Assembly (NCBI GenBank): GCA_947476255.1
Contig: CANJPY010000002.1
Span: 51,175 to 115,174 of the forward strand
Origin: Chthoniobacteraceae bacterium
Lineage (GTDB): Bacteria > Verrucomicrobiota > Verrucomicrobiia > Chthoniobacterales > Chthoniobacteraceae
DNA length: 64,000 nucleotides
Direction of reading: 5' to 3'
Numbering within the stretch: the stretch's first letter is position 1; each line of letters opens with the position of its first letter. The notes beneath the pieces are model-generated. The model was not told where the DNA came from. It did not search any database and was given only the letters and a program-made list of their open reading frames with translations. A program made the position numbers and the translations under genes. Of the stretch, positions 1 through 8,227 are shown one piece after another.

Positions 1-1097
1 AAAATCAGGTCGCCCATGCCGTTGTTTTGGTCTGGGGTTGGCATTCCAAGCGCTGGCGCCTCGCTGCCATCAAGCACTTGCTCCACGCCTTCAAGTGACA
101 AAAGAGTCTCGCGAAGGCGCGGCAGCAGCGCCGCCTTGCGCGTGGGATCCGTTACAAATGCGAAAGCCATTCCGCCCTGTGCCTGCACCCAGGCGTCGCA
201 CTTTGGGACACGGGCCCCCACAGTCTCCAAGAGACCGGCTTTTCTCAGGGCAACGTTGGGGTAGGTGATTTTTGACACCTTCTTAAAGCCGTGGTCTGTC
301 GCGATCAGGAGCGTTGTTTTATCAAGAATTCCCGCATCTTTGATGCCGTCGATCAGGCGGCCGATTAATTGATCTGCGTAGCCGTAGGCCACATAACTTG
401 CAGTGCTTCCCGGGCCGTAACTGTGGTTGGAAGCGTCGGTACTTAAAAGATGGAGGAGGAGCAGATTTGGGCGGTGTTCTCGAATGATATGCACGGCGGC
501 CTGAGTCCATTGCAAATCCTTCCAGGCAATGTTCCGCGAATGCGTCTCGTCAATTTTGGCGAGGCTCGGGTCCCAAAGCTTTTGGCTTGTGCGCAACTCC
601 CTTTCGACGACGCCTTCAGGGTTCGGCTTTTCGGCAAAACTCCAGTGAATAGTTGGGGCACCTTTGATCGCGACCCAGTCAACCTCGGCGGTGATCAGGC
701 CTTTTTCAAACGCGCGGTCATAAACGGTGGGGACAAAAACCATGCGGCCACGGTCCGCCCATTGCTCAATCATTGGAGGTAAATTTGGGCCCTGTCGCAC
801 GAGCAAGCCATTGTACAATACTCCATGTTTTGCGGGCGAAACTCCTGTTACAAGAGTGGTGTGGTTGATCCATGTCACAGAGGGATTTGAGACAGTCATT
901 GCCTCTCCGAGGGAACCCTCAGCAGCGAGTCGCCGAAGGTTTGGGATGGGCATGGCGGGGTCTTTCCAAAGCCACGCGGGAAACCCGTCGATGGTGATCA
1001 ACACAACCATTCGGTCTTTTGCGGGAATGGATTGCGCGGAAGCTGCGGTATTCATGACAAAGGCCGAAAGCAGGGCTCCCAGGAGATAAATTTTCAT
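1..1097 (-). CDS. Alkaline phosphatase-superfamily phosphodiesterase/pyrophosphatase, partial (3' end outside window)
   Basis: The reading frame starts at an ATG at 1097 and runs open through position 1, so the C-terminus is missing. About 365 codons are visible. The N-terminus (MKIYLLGALLSAFVMNTAAS) is a signal peptide, predicting export. The fold is the type I phosphodiesterase/nucleotide pyrophosphatase branch of the alkaline phosphatase superfamily: an early metal-binding Asp in VLITIDGF, a nucleophile region NPSVTWINHTT, a downstream STDASNHSYG, and an ATDHGF segment carrying the metal Asp-His pair. Family members hydrolyse phosphodiester or pyrophosphate bonds; the substrate here is unknown. 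It is divergent from the DUF1802 gene with a 133-bp gap. Confidence 0.85.
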   Translation of the reverse strand, partial: MKIYLLGALLSAFVMNTAASAQSIPAKDRMVVLITIDGFPAWLWKDPAMPIPNLRRLAAEGSLGEAMTVSNPSVTWINHTTLVTGVSPAKHGVLYNGLLVRQGPNLPPMIEQWADRGRMVFVPTVYDRAFEKGLITAEVDWVAIKGAPTIHWSFAEKPNPEGVVERELRTSQKLWDPSLAKIDETHSRNIAWKDLQWTQAAVHIIREHRPNLLLLHLLSTDASNHSYGPGSTASYVAYGYADQLIGRLIDGIKDAGILDKTTLLIATDHGFKKVSKITYPNVALRKAGLLETVGARVPKCDAWVQAQGGMAFAFVTDPTRKAALLPRLRETLLSLEGVEQVLDGSEAPALGMPTPDQNNGMGDLI

Positions 1098-1230
1098 GAC
1101 AAGGTGGAGGGTTTGAGGCGTGGGGAAATGCAGTCGGAAGATGATGGCTAGATTACGGCAGCAGAGTGGATCAAATTGAAAGAGCCGAAAAGATTGGGAA
1201 ACCTTAGACAGGCTTCGTTAGTATTGGACC

Positions 1231-1788
1231 ATGAGTATCGGATTCAAAGAGTGGGCCTTGGTATGCGAAGAAATTGGGAGCGGCCGCCAGAGCATCATCT
1301 TGCGCAAGGGTGGAATAGCGGAAGGCCGTGAAGGGTTTCGGTTTCAACACCCTGATTTTTTGATGCTACCCACGCTCTTTCACGAACAGATCGCCAAATT
1401 AAAACTGCCCGATGGCAGCACGTTGCCTAAGTTGGTTGAGGGTGAGCACACAATATCGTATCGCATTGTGGTGGAGTGGACCCAGGACCTGACGGATTGG
1501 CAGCAGATTTCGCGCTTGGAGCCCTTCCACCTCTGGCGCGAACATGTGATTCGCGAGCGGTTTGATTACGAGGAGAAGCAGGGGTTGAGTCTCGCTTTTG
1601 TGCGCGCATATCGGCTGCGAAGACCTGCGGTCTTTCCGGATTCTCCCAAATATGGAGGGTGTCGTTCCTGGGTAACGTTGCCAGACTTGGACGAGATGCT
1701 GCACTGTGATCCTGTGCTCGATGAGGAGCAGCATCGCAAGGTGGCGGCTGCCGTTCAGAGCGCGTTGGCAGGCGGAGCTGTGGGATAA
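1231..1788 (+). CDS. DUF1802 family protein
   Basis: A 185-residue cytoplasmic protein without signal peptide or membrane segment. The N-terminus (FKEWALVCEEIGSGRQ, then ILRKGGIAEG and FRFQHPDFLMLPTLFHEQ) is the characteristic start of DUF1802. That family has no established biochemical role, although its members often sit near nucleic-acid genes. The length is typical for the family and the ATG at 1231 is the natural start. It stands alone, divergent from the phosphodiesterase and convergent with the DUF1501 gene. No function is assigned. Confidence 0.8.
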   Translation: MSIGFKEWALVCEEIGSGRQSIILRKGGIAEGREGFRFQHPDFLMLPTLFHEQIAKLKLPDGSTLPKLVEGEHTISYRIVVEWTQDLTDWQQISRLEPFHLWREHVIRERFDYEEKQGLSLAFVRAYRLRRPAVFPDSPKYGGCRSWVTLPDLDEMLHCDPVLDEEQHRKVAAAVQSALAGGAVG

Positions 1789-2026
1789 AAAGTGACAGCC
1801 ATAGCGCAGGGTTGGTGGGATGAGGGGAGACCGCTGCGTCTCACGCCGTGGCCGCGGGCACGTTAAATGCCAACGGAAATCCCTCTCGGAGACAGCGTCA
1901 CATTCGCCATTGCGCGCGCCAATTTTGAGCACCTCAGGGGATTGGAGGCGAGGGCGGTCGGGTGTGTGGCCGTTCGGGCCAACCAGATGTGGTCCATGTG
2001 CTTGGGAAGAGTAGCGCGTATGCAGC
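1789..2026. other. Convergent intergenic region, no gene seen
   Basis: This 238-bp stretch lies between the 3' ends of the DUF1802 gene (+) and the first DUF1501 gene (-). Short open frames in it are arginine-rich and have no family features. I see no clear hairpin with a T-tract. Confidence 0.4.
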
Positions 2027-3499
2027 TCAGGCTAGGACGCCTTTGACAACGGTGCCATGCACGTCTGTGAGTCGGAACTGGCGGCCTTGGTAGCGAAAAG
2101 TGAGTGCCTCGTGGCGGATGCCAAACAGATGTAAAATTGTGGCCTGCAGGTCGTGGATGTGAACGGGATCGCGGGTGATGTTCCAGGCGAAGTCATCAGT
2201 CTGTCCATAGACGCTCCCGCCTTTGACGCCGCCTCCCGCCATCCACATGCTGTAGGCCCTGCCGAAATGGTCGCGCCCAGTCGGTTTAGCGGGATCGCCC
2301 TGCCCGAAGGGGGTGCGCCCGAATTCGCCGCCCCAGAGCACGATCGTGTCATCCAGCAGGCCTCGTTCTTTGAGATCGGCCACGAGCGCGGCAGACGGTT
2401 GGTCCGTGTCGCGGCACTGCAATTCAAGTTGGGTGAAGAGGTTGCCGTGCTGGTCCCAACCGCTGTGCATGAGTTGGACAAAGCGCACTCCACGCTCCAG
2501 AAGACGGCGGGCAATCAAGCAGTTGTTGGCAAAGGTTCCCTTGGTAAGCGCATCGGGTCCGTATCGAGCGACAACGGATTTAGGTTCGTTGGAAAAATCC
2601 AACAAGTCCGGCACGCTGGCCTGCATTTTGTAAGCCATCTCGTATTGAGCAATGCGGGTGTCGATCTCCGGATCTCCGTAGTCTTGGAGATGTTGTGTAT
2701 TGAGGGCCTGAATATCATCGAGGAGGGTCCTGCGTTGTTCGCGGCTGAGGCCTTCGGCATTGTGCAAATAGGGAACAGGGTCCCCCACATTGCGGAACCG
2801 GACGCCTTGATAGCGGCTGGGGAGAAAGCCGCTGCCCCAGTAATAATCATAAAACAGTTGGCCGCACGTACGCTGCTTGTCGGAGGAAGTCATCGCGACG
2901 AAAGCGGGGAGATTTTCCGATTCACAGCCGAGGCCGTAACTGAGCCATGAGCCGAGGCTGGGCCGTCCCGGAACCTGTGCGCCGGTCATAAAAAAAGTGA
3001 CACCGGGAGCGTGGTTCACGGCCTCGGTGTTCATCGAGCGAATTACGCAGATATCGTCGGCAAGTGCGCCGATATTTGGAAGCAACTCGCTAAACTCGGT
3101 TCCACACTGCCCCATTTTTTGAAAGGGCCGGATCGACGGTGTGATAGGCCATTTTTTGACACTCGCCGTCATGGTGGAGAGACGTGTGGTGCCCCTAATG
3201 CTCTCGGGAATGTCTTGCGAAGACATCTTGTGGAGGATGGGTTTGGGGTCGAACAGGTCGACGTGTGAGGGACCGCCTCCCTGCCATAAACATACCATGC
3301 GTTTTGCTTTCGGGGCGAAATGGGGAAACGCGTTTGGGGCGCCAGTTGTGGAGACTCCAGTCGAAGCGGGGGACGCCGCGCCATGGGAGTTCTGGGTTAG
3401 AAGCGAAGAAAGGGCGATGGCGCCGATGCCATGTCCGGCGGAGCCGAAAAGGTTGCGGCGGGTGATCCGTTGATGATGCGTCAAAAACTCTTGGAACAT
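2027..3499 (-). CDS. DUF1501 domain-containing protein (copy 1)
   Basis: A 490-residue exported protein. A twin-arginine-like motif (ITRRNLFGSAG, residues ~12-22) is followed by a hydrophobic stretch, which suggests Tat export. The body shows the DUF1501 hallmarks: VCLWQGGGPSHVDLFDPKP near residue 70, a GWDQHGN region, and the C-terminal GGEFGRTPFGQG followed by GRDHFGRAYSMWMAGGGVKGG. DUF1501 belongs to the sulfatase/alkaline phosphatase-like clan, but no activity is established. The gene starts 18 bp after the DUF1549/DUF1553 cytochrome gene ends, so the two are almost certainly one operon, a pairing common in Planctomycetes and Verrucomicrobia. Confidence 0.92.
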   Translation of the reverse strand: MFQEFLTHHQRITRRNLFGSAGHGIGAIALSSLLTQNSHGAASPASTGVSTTGAPNAFPHFAPKAKRMVCLWQGGGPSHVDLFDPKPILHKMSSQDIPESIRGTTRLSTMTASVKKWPITPSIRPFQKMGQCGTEFSELLPNIGALADDICVIRSMNTEAVNHAPGVTFFMTGAQVPGRPSLGSWLSYGLGCESENLPAFVAMTSSDKQRTCGQLFYDYYWGSGFLPSRYQGVRFRNVGDPVPYLHNAEGLSREQRRTLLDDIQALNTQHLQDYGDPEIDTRIAQYEMAYKMQASVPDLLDFSNEPKSVVARYGPDALTKGTFANNCLIARRLLERGVRFVQLMHSGWDQHGNLFTQLELQCRDTDQPSAALVADLKERGLLDDTIVLWGGEFGRTPFGQGDPAKPTGRDHFGRAYSMWMAGGGVKGGSVYGQTDDFAWNITRDPVHIHDLQATILHLFGIRHEALTFRYQGRQFRLTDVHGTVVKGVLA

Positions 3500-3517
3500 A
3501 GGAAACGGGCGTTTGAG

Positions 3518-6103
3518 TTACTCGCGCGTGAGCGCTTCATCGAGGTTGAGTATTCCAAGGCAGACCGCGGCGAGGGCCGCGTGTTCTGTTGTGGAGAGGG
3601 ATGTGTCGGGAGGTGTCGCTCCCGCCGAAAGGGATTTTTGTGCGGCGACGGGATCGTTTTCAAAAATGGCGTGTTGCTTTAATAACGCACTCAGAAGCGT
3701 TTGCAGTTCACGTTCTCCGGGGGGACGACTCAGGATCTGTCGGAACGCGAATATAACCCTTAATTCGGGAGTGGATTGGGTTTTCAACGCGTTCGCCGCC
3801 AGGACGCGTGCGGCCTCCACCCAGGTGGGGTCGTTGAGGGTGGTGAGTGCGTGCAACGGTGTGCTTGTAAGTGACTGCCGCACTTTGCACGTTTGCCGGT
3901 TGGAGGCGTCAAACATGTTTGCCGGGCCAATGGTCCGGCGCCAGAAGGTGTAAAGACTTCGCCGATAAAGATCGGCTCCAGAGGATGCTGGGTAGGTGAA
4001 ATCGCGTTCCTTGGTGATGGCGAGTGTCTCCCAGATGGCGTCGGGTTGATACGGATAAACAGGTTTGCCGCCCACGCGTGGTTGGAGCAAACCACTGGCG
4101 GACAGAGCGCAATCACGCAGGATCATGGAATGCGCGCGAAAACGAGCGCCGCGCGCTAGGAGGCGGTTCTCGGGATCGCGTTGAAGCAGCTCTTTGCTGA
4201 CACGGCTGCTTTGACGATAGGTGGCGCTGTGTGTGATCAGGCGGCACATCGCTTTGTGACTCCAACCCTGCTCGCGAAAATGTACGGCAAGCCAGTCCAG
4301 AAGTTCGGGATGTAAAGGCATCTCGCTTTGAACTCCGAAATCTTCCGAGGTTTTTACAAGTCCGACGCCAAAAAATAGTTGCCAGATCCGGTTTACCTGA
4401 ACACGCGCGGTCAGAGGATTTTCGGGTGTAAAAAGCCAGCGGGCAAAGCCGAGGCGTGTTTGGGGAAAATCTTTGGGCAAAGCATTTAAAAATGCAGGCG
4501 GGGCGAATGTAACCTTCTCTGTCGGTTGTTCGTAGTTTCCCCGGCTGAGCAGAAAAGTGTCCCGGGGTTTGTCGTCGCGCATGATCATGACGCGCGGAAT
4601 TTCGTCTTTTTTGTACGTGTCGATGGAGCGCTTGAGTTCGCTTGTTTTTTTGGAGGCGGGGTCCTGGGCTGAAACCTTTGGCCACACCTTACTCTCGAAG
4701 CTCGAACGCAAACCGCGTTCAAGAGTGGTGGATTGCTCCTTTGAGCGGTCCTTGGCAGGAATGCCCAGAATGGATGTGAGGTTGGAGGGCAGACTACGGT
4801 TGTCAGGAGTTTTGGTGTCGACCGTGACGGCCTCCATCCAGGCTGCCAGAGCGAGGTCAAATTTGGCTTTGATTTGTCCCTCGTCTTCGAGTGTTTTGAG
4901 GCTCGTTTCTTTTTCTTTGAGCCATTGCTGGTTCTCGGCAGTGGGGATTTCAAGGAATGGAGCGGCGGCCCGGATGCGTCCTGGTCCGCCCCCTGCACCG
5001 CCGTTTTCGGAAACCTGATTGAAGGTGTGCAACAGTCCGTAATAGTCGCGTTGAGTGAGGGGGTCGTACTTATGGTCGTGGCACTGAGCACACGCGAGTG
5101 TGAGTCCGAGCCAATTGGTGGCGGTAGTATCGACACGGTCGAAGAGAATGTTGAAGCGTTGTTCCTCCGGAATGGCGCCGCCTTCTCCGTTGAGAAGATG
5201 ATTGCGGTTGAAGGAGGTGGCAATGAGTTGCTCGTTGGTCGGATTGGGAAGCAGGTCGCCTGCGAGTTGCTCGATGGAAAAACGCTCAAAGGACATGTCT
5301 TCATTGTAGGCTTTCACCAGCCAATCCCTCCACACCCATTGCCACGTATCACCGTCCTGCTGGAATCCATTGCTGTCCGCATAGCGTGCGGCGTCGAGCC
5401 ATGGGAGGGCCATGCGCTCTCCAAAATGAGGCGAATTCAACAACCGTTCAACCAGTTGTTCGTAGGCATCAGGCCGCGTGTCGGCGACAAAAGCGTCGAC
5501 CTCCTCGGGCTTTGGAGGAAGTCCCAAAAGGTCCAAACTCAAGCGGCGTAGCAAAGTGATACGGTCGGCCTCGGGTGAAGGCGCCAGACCCAGGGACTCC
5601 ATTTTAGCGAGCGTAAACCTGTCAATGGGCGTGCGTTCCCAGGAGACGTTTTTAACAGATGGAAGCTCCGGCTTTGTGGGGGCGATAAAGGCCCAGTGAG
5701 GACGATATTCGGCCCCTTCCAAAATCCATTGGTGCAGTGTCTTCTTCTGCGCCTCGGAAAGGTTCCTGTTGGAGTGCCGCGGAGGCATGATCACGTCTTT
5801 GTCTTCGGAAAAAATATGTGCAAGCAGTGCGCTCTTTTCCGGGCTTCCTGGGACGATGGCAATGTCTCCGGATTCAGCGGGCGCGAGGCCGGACTCGCGT
5901 TGATCCAGACGGAGGTTGCCCTTGCGATGATTGGAGTCCTGTCCGTGGCAATAGAAGCAATTTTCGGACAGGATGGGCCGAACGTCCCGGTTAAAGTCAA
6001 CGGCCGCAAAGGTCGTGAGGGAGCAAATCGCTGCGAGGCAGACGGCGAGAGCGCGCAGGAAGGAGGCGCATGAAAATGACAGCTCATGGAAGGAGCAAAG
6101 CAT
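3518..6103 (-). CDS. PSCyt1-DUF1549-DUF1553 planctomycete-type cytochrome protein
   Basis: An 861-residue exported protein. A hydrophobic signal segment (residues ~14-34) precedes a c-type cytochrome domain with one heme motif (CFYCH, residues 49-53) and the PSCyt1 pattern FNRDVRPILSENC. DUF1549 follows (FTLAKMESLGLAPSPEADR, then RRLSLDLLGLPP and ERMALPWLDAARYADSNG). The C-terminal third is DUF1553 (LGFARWLFTPENPLTARVQV, then NRIWQLFFGVGLVKTSEDFG). The families are widespread in PVC bacteria and their reaction is not established; periplasmic electron transfer linked to polymer breakdown has been suggested. It is the first gene of an operon with DUF1501 copy 1 and lies head-to-head with the PAS-AraC regulator, with 69 bp between the starts. 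Confidence 0.93.
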   Translation of the reverse strand: MLCSFHELSFSCASFLRALAVCLAAICSLTTFAAVDFNRDVRPILSENCFYCHGQDSNHRKGNLRLDQRESGLAPAESGDIAIVPGSPEKSALLAHIFSEDKDVIMPPRHSNRNLSEAQKKTLHQWILEGAEYRPHWAFIAPTKPELPSVKNVSWERTPIDRFTLAKMESLGLAPSPEADRITLLRRLSLDLLGLPPKPEEVDAFVADTRPDAYEQLVERLLNSPHFGERMALPWLDAARYADSNGFQQDGDTWQWVWRDWLVKAYNEDMSFERFSIEQLAGDLLPNPTNEQLIATSFNRNHLLNGEGGAIPEEQRFNILFDRVDTTATNWLGLTLACAQCHDHKYDPLTQRDYYGLLHTFNQVSENGGAGGGPGRIRAAAPFLEIPTAENQQWLKEKETSLKTLEDEGQIKAKFDLALAAWMEAVTVDTKTPDNRSLPSNLTSILGIPAKDRSKEQSTTLERGLRSSFESKVWPKVSAQDPASKKTSELKRSIDTYKKDEIPRVMIMRDDKPRDTFLLSRGNYEQPTEKVTFAPPAFLNALPKDFPQTRLGFARWLFTPENPLTARVQVNRIWQLFFGVGLVKTSEDFGVQSEMPLHPELLDWLAVHFREQGWSHKAMCRLITHSATYRQSSRVSKELLQRDPENRLLARGARFRAHSMILRDCALSASGLLQPRVGGKPVYPYQPDAIWETLAITKERDFTYPASSGADLYRRSLYTFWRRTIGPANMFDASNRQTCKVRQSLTSTPLHALTTLNDPTWVEAARVLAANALKTQSTPELRVIFAFRQILSRPPGERELQTLLSALLKQHAIFENDPVAAQKSLSAGATPPDTSLSTTEHAALAAVCLGILNLDEALTRE

Positions 6104-6172
6104 TCCTAAATATTGAACAAATCACAGGAGCGCGTCTTGAACGTCTGTGGAATAATTTGGTATGGATTGACC

Positions 6173-6931
6173 ATGCTGTTTCCGCCGCCATTGGAGTTCC
6201 AGAGACAATTTTTCAGCCATCATCCGGGTGCCGAGAGTGTCATGGCGTTGTTCGAAGCTCTGCCTAATGCCTTCTTTTACGCTAAAGACAAACAAAGTCG
6301 GTTTATCTATGTAAACGCGGCGTTCATGCGATCGCACGGTGTGGAGAGGCTGGAGGAAATTTTAGGACGTACGGACCGTGAATTCTCGCCGCCTGTTTTT
6401 GCTGAGGCTTATATAGCGGAGGACCGGAGGGTTATGGCGAGTCGCAAGGAGATTGCCGGGCAGCTCTGGCTTGTTTTTCATCCTGAGGCCAAGCCGCATT
6501 GGTACATCTCCACAAAGGTGCCTTTGTTTAATTCCAGTGGTGGAGTGATTGGAATTGCGGGGGCGATGTATGGTATTGAACAGCCGGAGGAGAAATCTCG
6601 TTATTTCGGAGCTCTATGGCCTGCCATCCGGCATATGGAAACGTATTACGCGGATAATCTTTCGATGGGTGAAATGGCGGGCATGACTGGGTTGTCCTCG
6701 ACCCACTTCAACCGCCGTTTCCAGCAGCTTCTGCGGAGCACGCCGAGGGAGCATTTAAGGGGCATTCGAGTGCAGGTGGCGTGCAAGCTCTTAAGCACCA
6801 CTCAGCGGGTTCTTTCGGGAATTGCCATGGAAACGGGATTTACGGATCAAAGTCATTTTACGCGGTGTTTTCGTGAGGGGACGGGGATGACCCCGCGGGC
6901 CTATCGGTTGCGCTTTCAAAGCGCCGAATGA
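6173..6931 (+). CDS. PAS domain-containing AraC family transcriptional regulator
   Basis: An N-terminal PAS domain (about residues 22-135; LPNAFFYAKDKQSRFIYVNA, the later GRTDREF, and HWYISTKVPLFNSSGGVIGI) is joined to a C-terminal AraC double helix-turn-helix (LSMGEMAGMTGLSSTHFNRR, then GIAMETGFTDQSHFTRCFR and GMTPRAYR). The frame extends upstream to a TTG at 6113, but the ATG at 6173 is the better start because the PAS domain begins soon after. A PAS sensor on an AraC output suggests control by a small ligand or redox signal. It is divergent from the cytochrome/DUF1501 operon across 69 bp, so that operon is the likely target (inference). Confidence 0.88.
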   Translation: MLFPPPLEFQRQFFSHHPGAESVMALFEALPNAFFYAKDKQSRFIYVNAAFMRSHGVERLEEILGRTDREFSPPVFAEAYIAEDRRVMASRKEIAGQLWLVFHPEAKPHWYISTKVPLFNSSGGVIGIAGAMYGIEQPEEKSRYFGALWPAIRHMETYYADNLSMGEMAGMTGLSSTHFNRRFQQLLRSTPREHLRGIRVQVACKLLSTTQRVLSGIAMETGFTDQSHFTRCFREGTGMTPRAYRLRFQSAE

Positions 6932-6942
6932 GGGTCACCTCA

Positions 6943-6972
6943 AGGTGCGGACGCGGGAGCGGCACCTGTTTT
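6943..6972 (+). terminator. Possible terminator after the AraC gene
   Basis: AGGTGC (6943-6948) can pair with GCACCT (6962-6967) and is followed directly by GTTTT. The stem is short and the loop is long (13 nt), so this is a weak call. Confidence 0.3.
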
Positions 6973-7074
6973 AATGAGGCTCGGAGAATTGCAGCCCAAT
7001 GATTCCGCTCTTGGGAGGTGTGGGCTTCGAATCGGGAATAAAGGCCGGTTGGTAAAACCGGTGACAACGACGCC

Positions 7075-8067
7075 ATGCCTGAGGAGACTTTACATCAACC
7101 ACACGACAAGTTTTTCCGGACTGCGTTTTCGAATCCGGAAACGGCCGCGGCTTTCTTGCAGGCATACCTCGACCCCGATTTGGTGGCTCTGGTGGACTGG
7201 CAAAGTTTGCATGTGGAGTCTGGGAGCTTTGTCGATGCTCACATGAAGGCGTCGACGGCGGACCTTCTTTTTACGGCCAAAGTCCACGGGGAAGACACGC
7301 ATTTTTATTTTCTATGCGAGCACCAAAGTCGCGAGGATGGGCTGATGGCGCTGCGTGTGCTCGCATACATGGTGCGGATCTGGACGGAGGAGGCGCGTGG
7401 ACAGGGGTGTCCGCCGCGGTTGACGCCGATTATACCCGTGGTGGTGGCGCAGGACGACAAGGTCTGGAAGACATCGACGAAGTTCCACGATTTATTCAAG
7501 CTTCCGGTTGAGAAATGGGAGGAGGTGCGAGAGTTTACGCCGGATTTTGCGTTCCGGTTGTTACAGTTGGTGGAACAACCTTTTGAGAGCATTGGAGGGA
7601 CTCCGGATGGGAAGCTTGCGTTACGTGTATTGAAAGCGCAGCCCATAGGCGAACTTTTGGGGGAGGCGGTATGGGAGGCGTGTCTGCTCAAGCAAGTATC
7701 GAAAGAATTGCTTGAGTCTTTGATTCGATACACGCACAACGAGGACGTTGACAAAGAGCAGTTCTGGTCGAGACTGAAGGAGCTGCCGAGGGCGGATTTA
7801 AATCCTGAAACTATGACACTCGCTGATAAATTCCGTGAAGAAGGACGCCAAGAAGGACGCCAAGAAGGACGCCAAGAAGGACGCGAGCTGGGACGCTTGG
7901 ATGGCGCTTTCCAAATGGTTTGTGACGTGTTGGAGGTGCGTTTCGGGGTTGTGCCAGCAGGACTGCGTGAAGTGTTGGGGCATATCCAAGAAGTTTCCAG
8001 ATTACGGGAACTCCACGGGCATGCGATCCGTTGCAGCGGTCTCGAGGAGTTTGCCTCTTTACTTTAG
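7075..8067 (+). CDS. Rpn family recombination-promoting nuclease / putative transposase
   Basis: A 330-residue protein of the Rpn/Transposase_31 (PD-(D/E)XK) family. The N-terminus (HDKFFRTAFSNPETAAAFLQ) is diagnostic. The nuclease core is visible as an Asp in TADLLF followed by an E-x-Q-type motif (YFLCEHQSRED) about 20 residues later. Known homologs are Mg-dependent DNA endonucleases that promote RecA-independent recombination. The C-terminal part has the family's GRQE repeat region (FREEGRQEGRQEGRQEGREL), encoded by near-perfect 12-bp DNA repeats. A 6-bp inverted repeat (CCGGTT/AACCGG) lies just upstream of the start. It is a single gene and the only mobile-type gene in the window. Confidence 0.88.
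   Translation: MPEETLHQPHDKFFRTAFSNPETAAAFLQAYLDPDLVALVDWQSLHVESGSFVDAHMKASTADLLFTAKVHGEDTHFYFLCEHQSREDGLMALRVLAYMVRIWTEEARGQGCPPRLTPIIPVVVAQDDKVWKTSTKFHDLFKLPVEKWEEVREFTPDFAFRLLQLVEQPFESIGGTPDGKLALRVLKAQPIGELLGEAVWEACLLKQVSKELLESLIRYTHNEDVDKEQFWSRLKELPRADLNPETMTLADKFREEGRQEGRQEGRQEGRELGRLDGAFQMVCDVLEVRFGVVPAGLREVLGHIQEVSRLRELHGHAIRCSGLEEFASLL
7841..7884 (+). repeat. 12-bp tandem repeat (about 3.7 copies) inside the Rpn gene
   Basis: The unit AAGGACGCCAAG occurs at 7841-7852, 7853-7864 and 7865-7876, with a partial copy at 7877-7884. Each unit adds four residues (GRQE) in frame, so copy-number change would lengthen the protein without a frameshift. Confidence 0.9.
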
Positions 8068-8227
8068 GCGCGTTGTATTTCCTCTGAGCTGCTTGTTCAT
8101 CGTCCTGAAATTAAGACTCTCAGGCGTTACGGACGCCCAGCCCAAAATTCCCTGAACCTACGCTGGGCCTCAAGAAAAGGCGGTGCAGAGGCTCATGACA
8201 ACAAGGCCCCAGCGAATTCGCCCGATA

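Noticed and set aside
2153..2950. 265-residue open frame on the plus strand
   Set aside because: Antisense shadow of DUF1501 copy 1; the DUF1501 reading has conserved motifs throughout.
4874..5551. 225-residue open frame on the plus strand
   Set aside because: It lies wholly antisense to the DUF1549/1553 gene, whose family motifs are clear, and its translation has no domain features.
7798..7989. Antisense frame with a repeated FLAS unit
   Set aside because: It is only the complement of the GRQE repeat in the Rpn gene.
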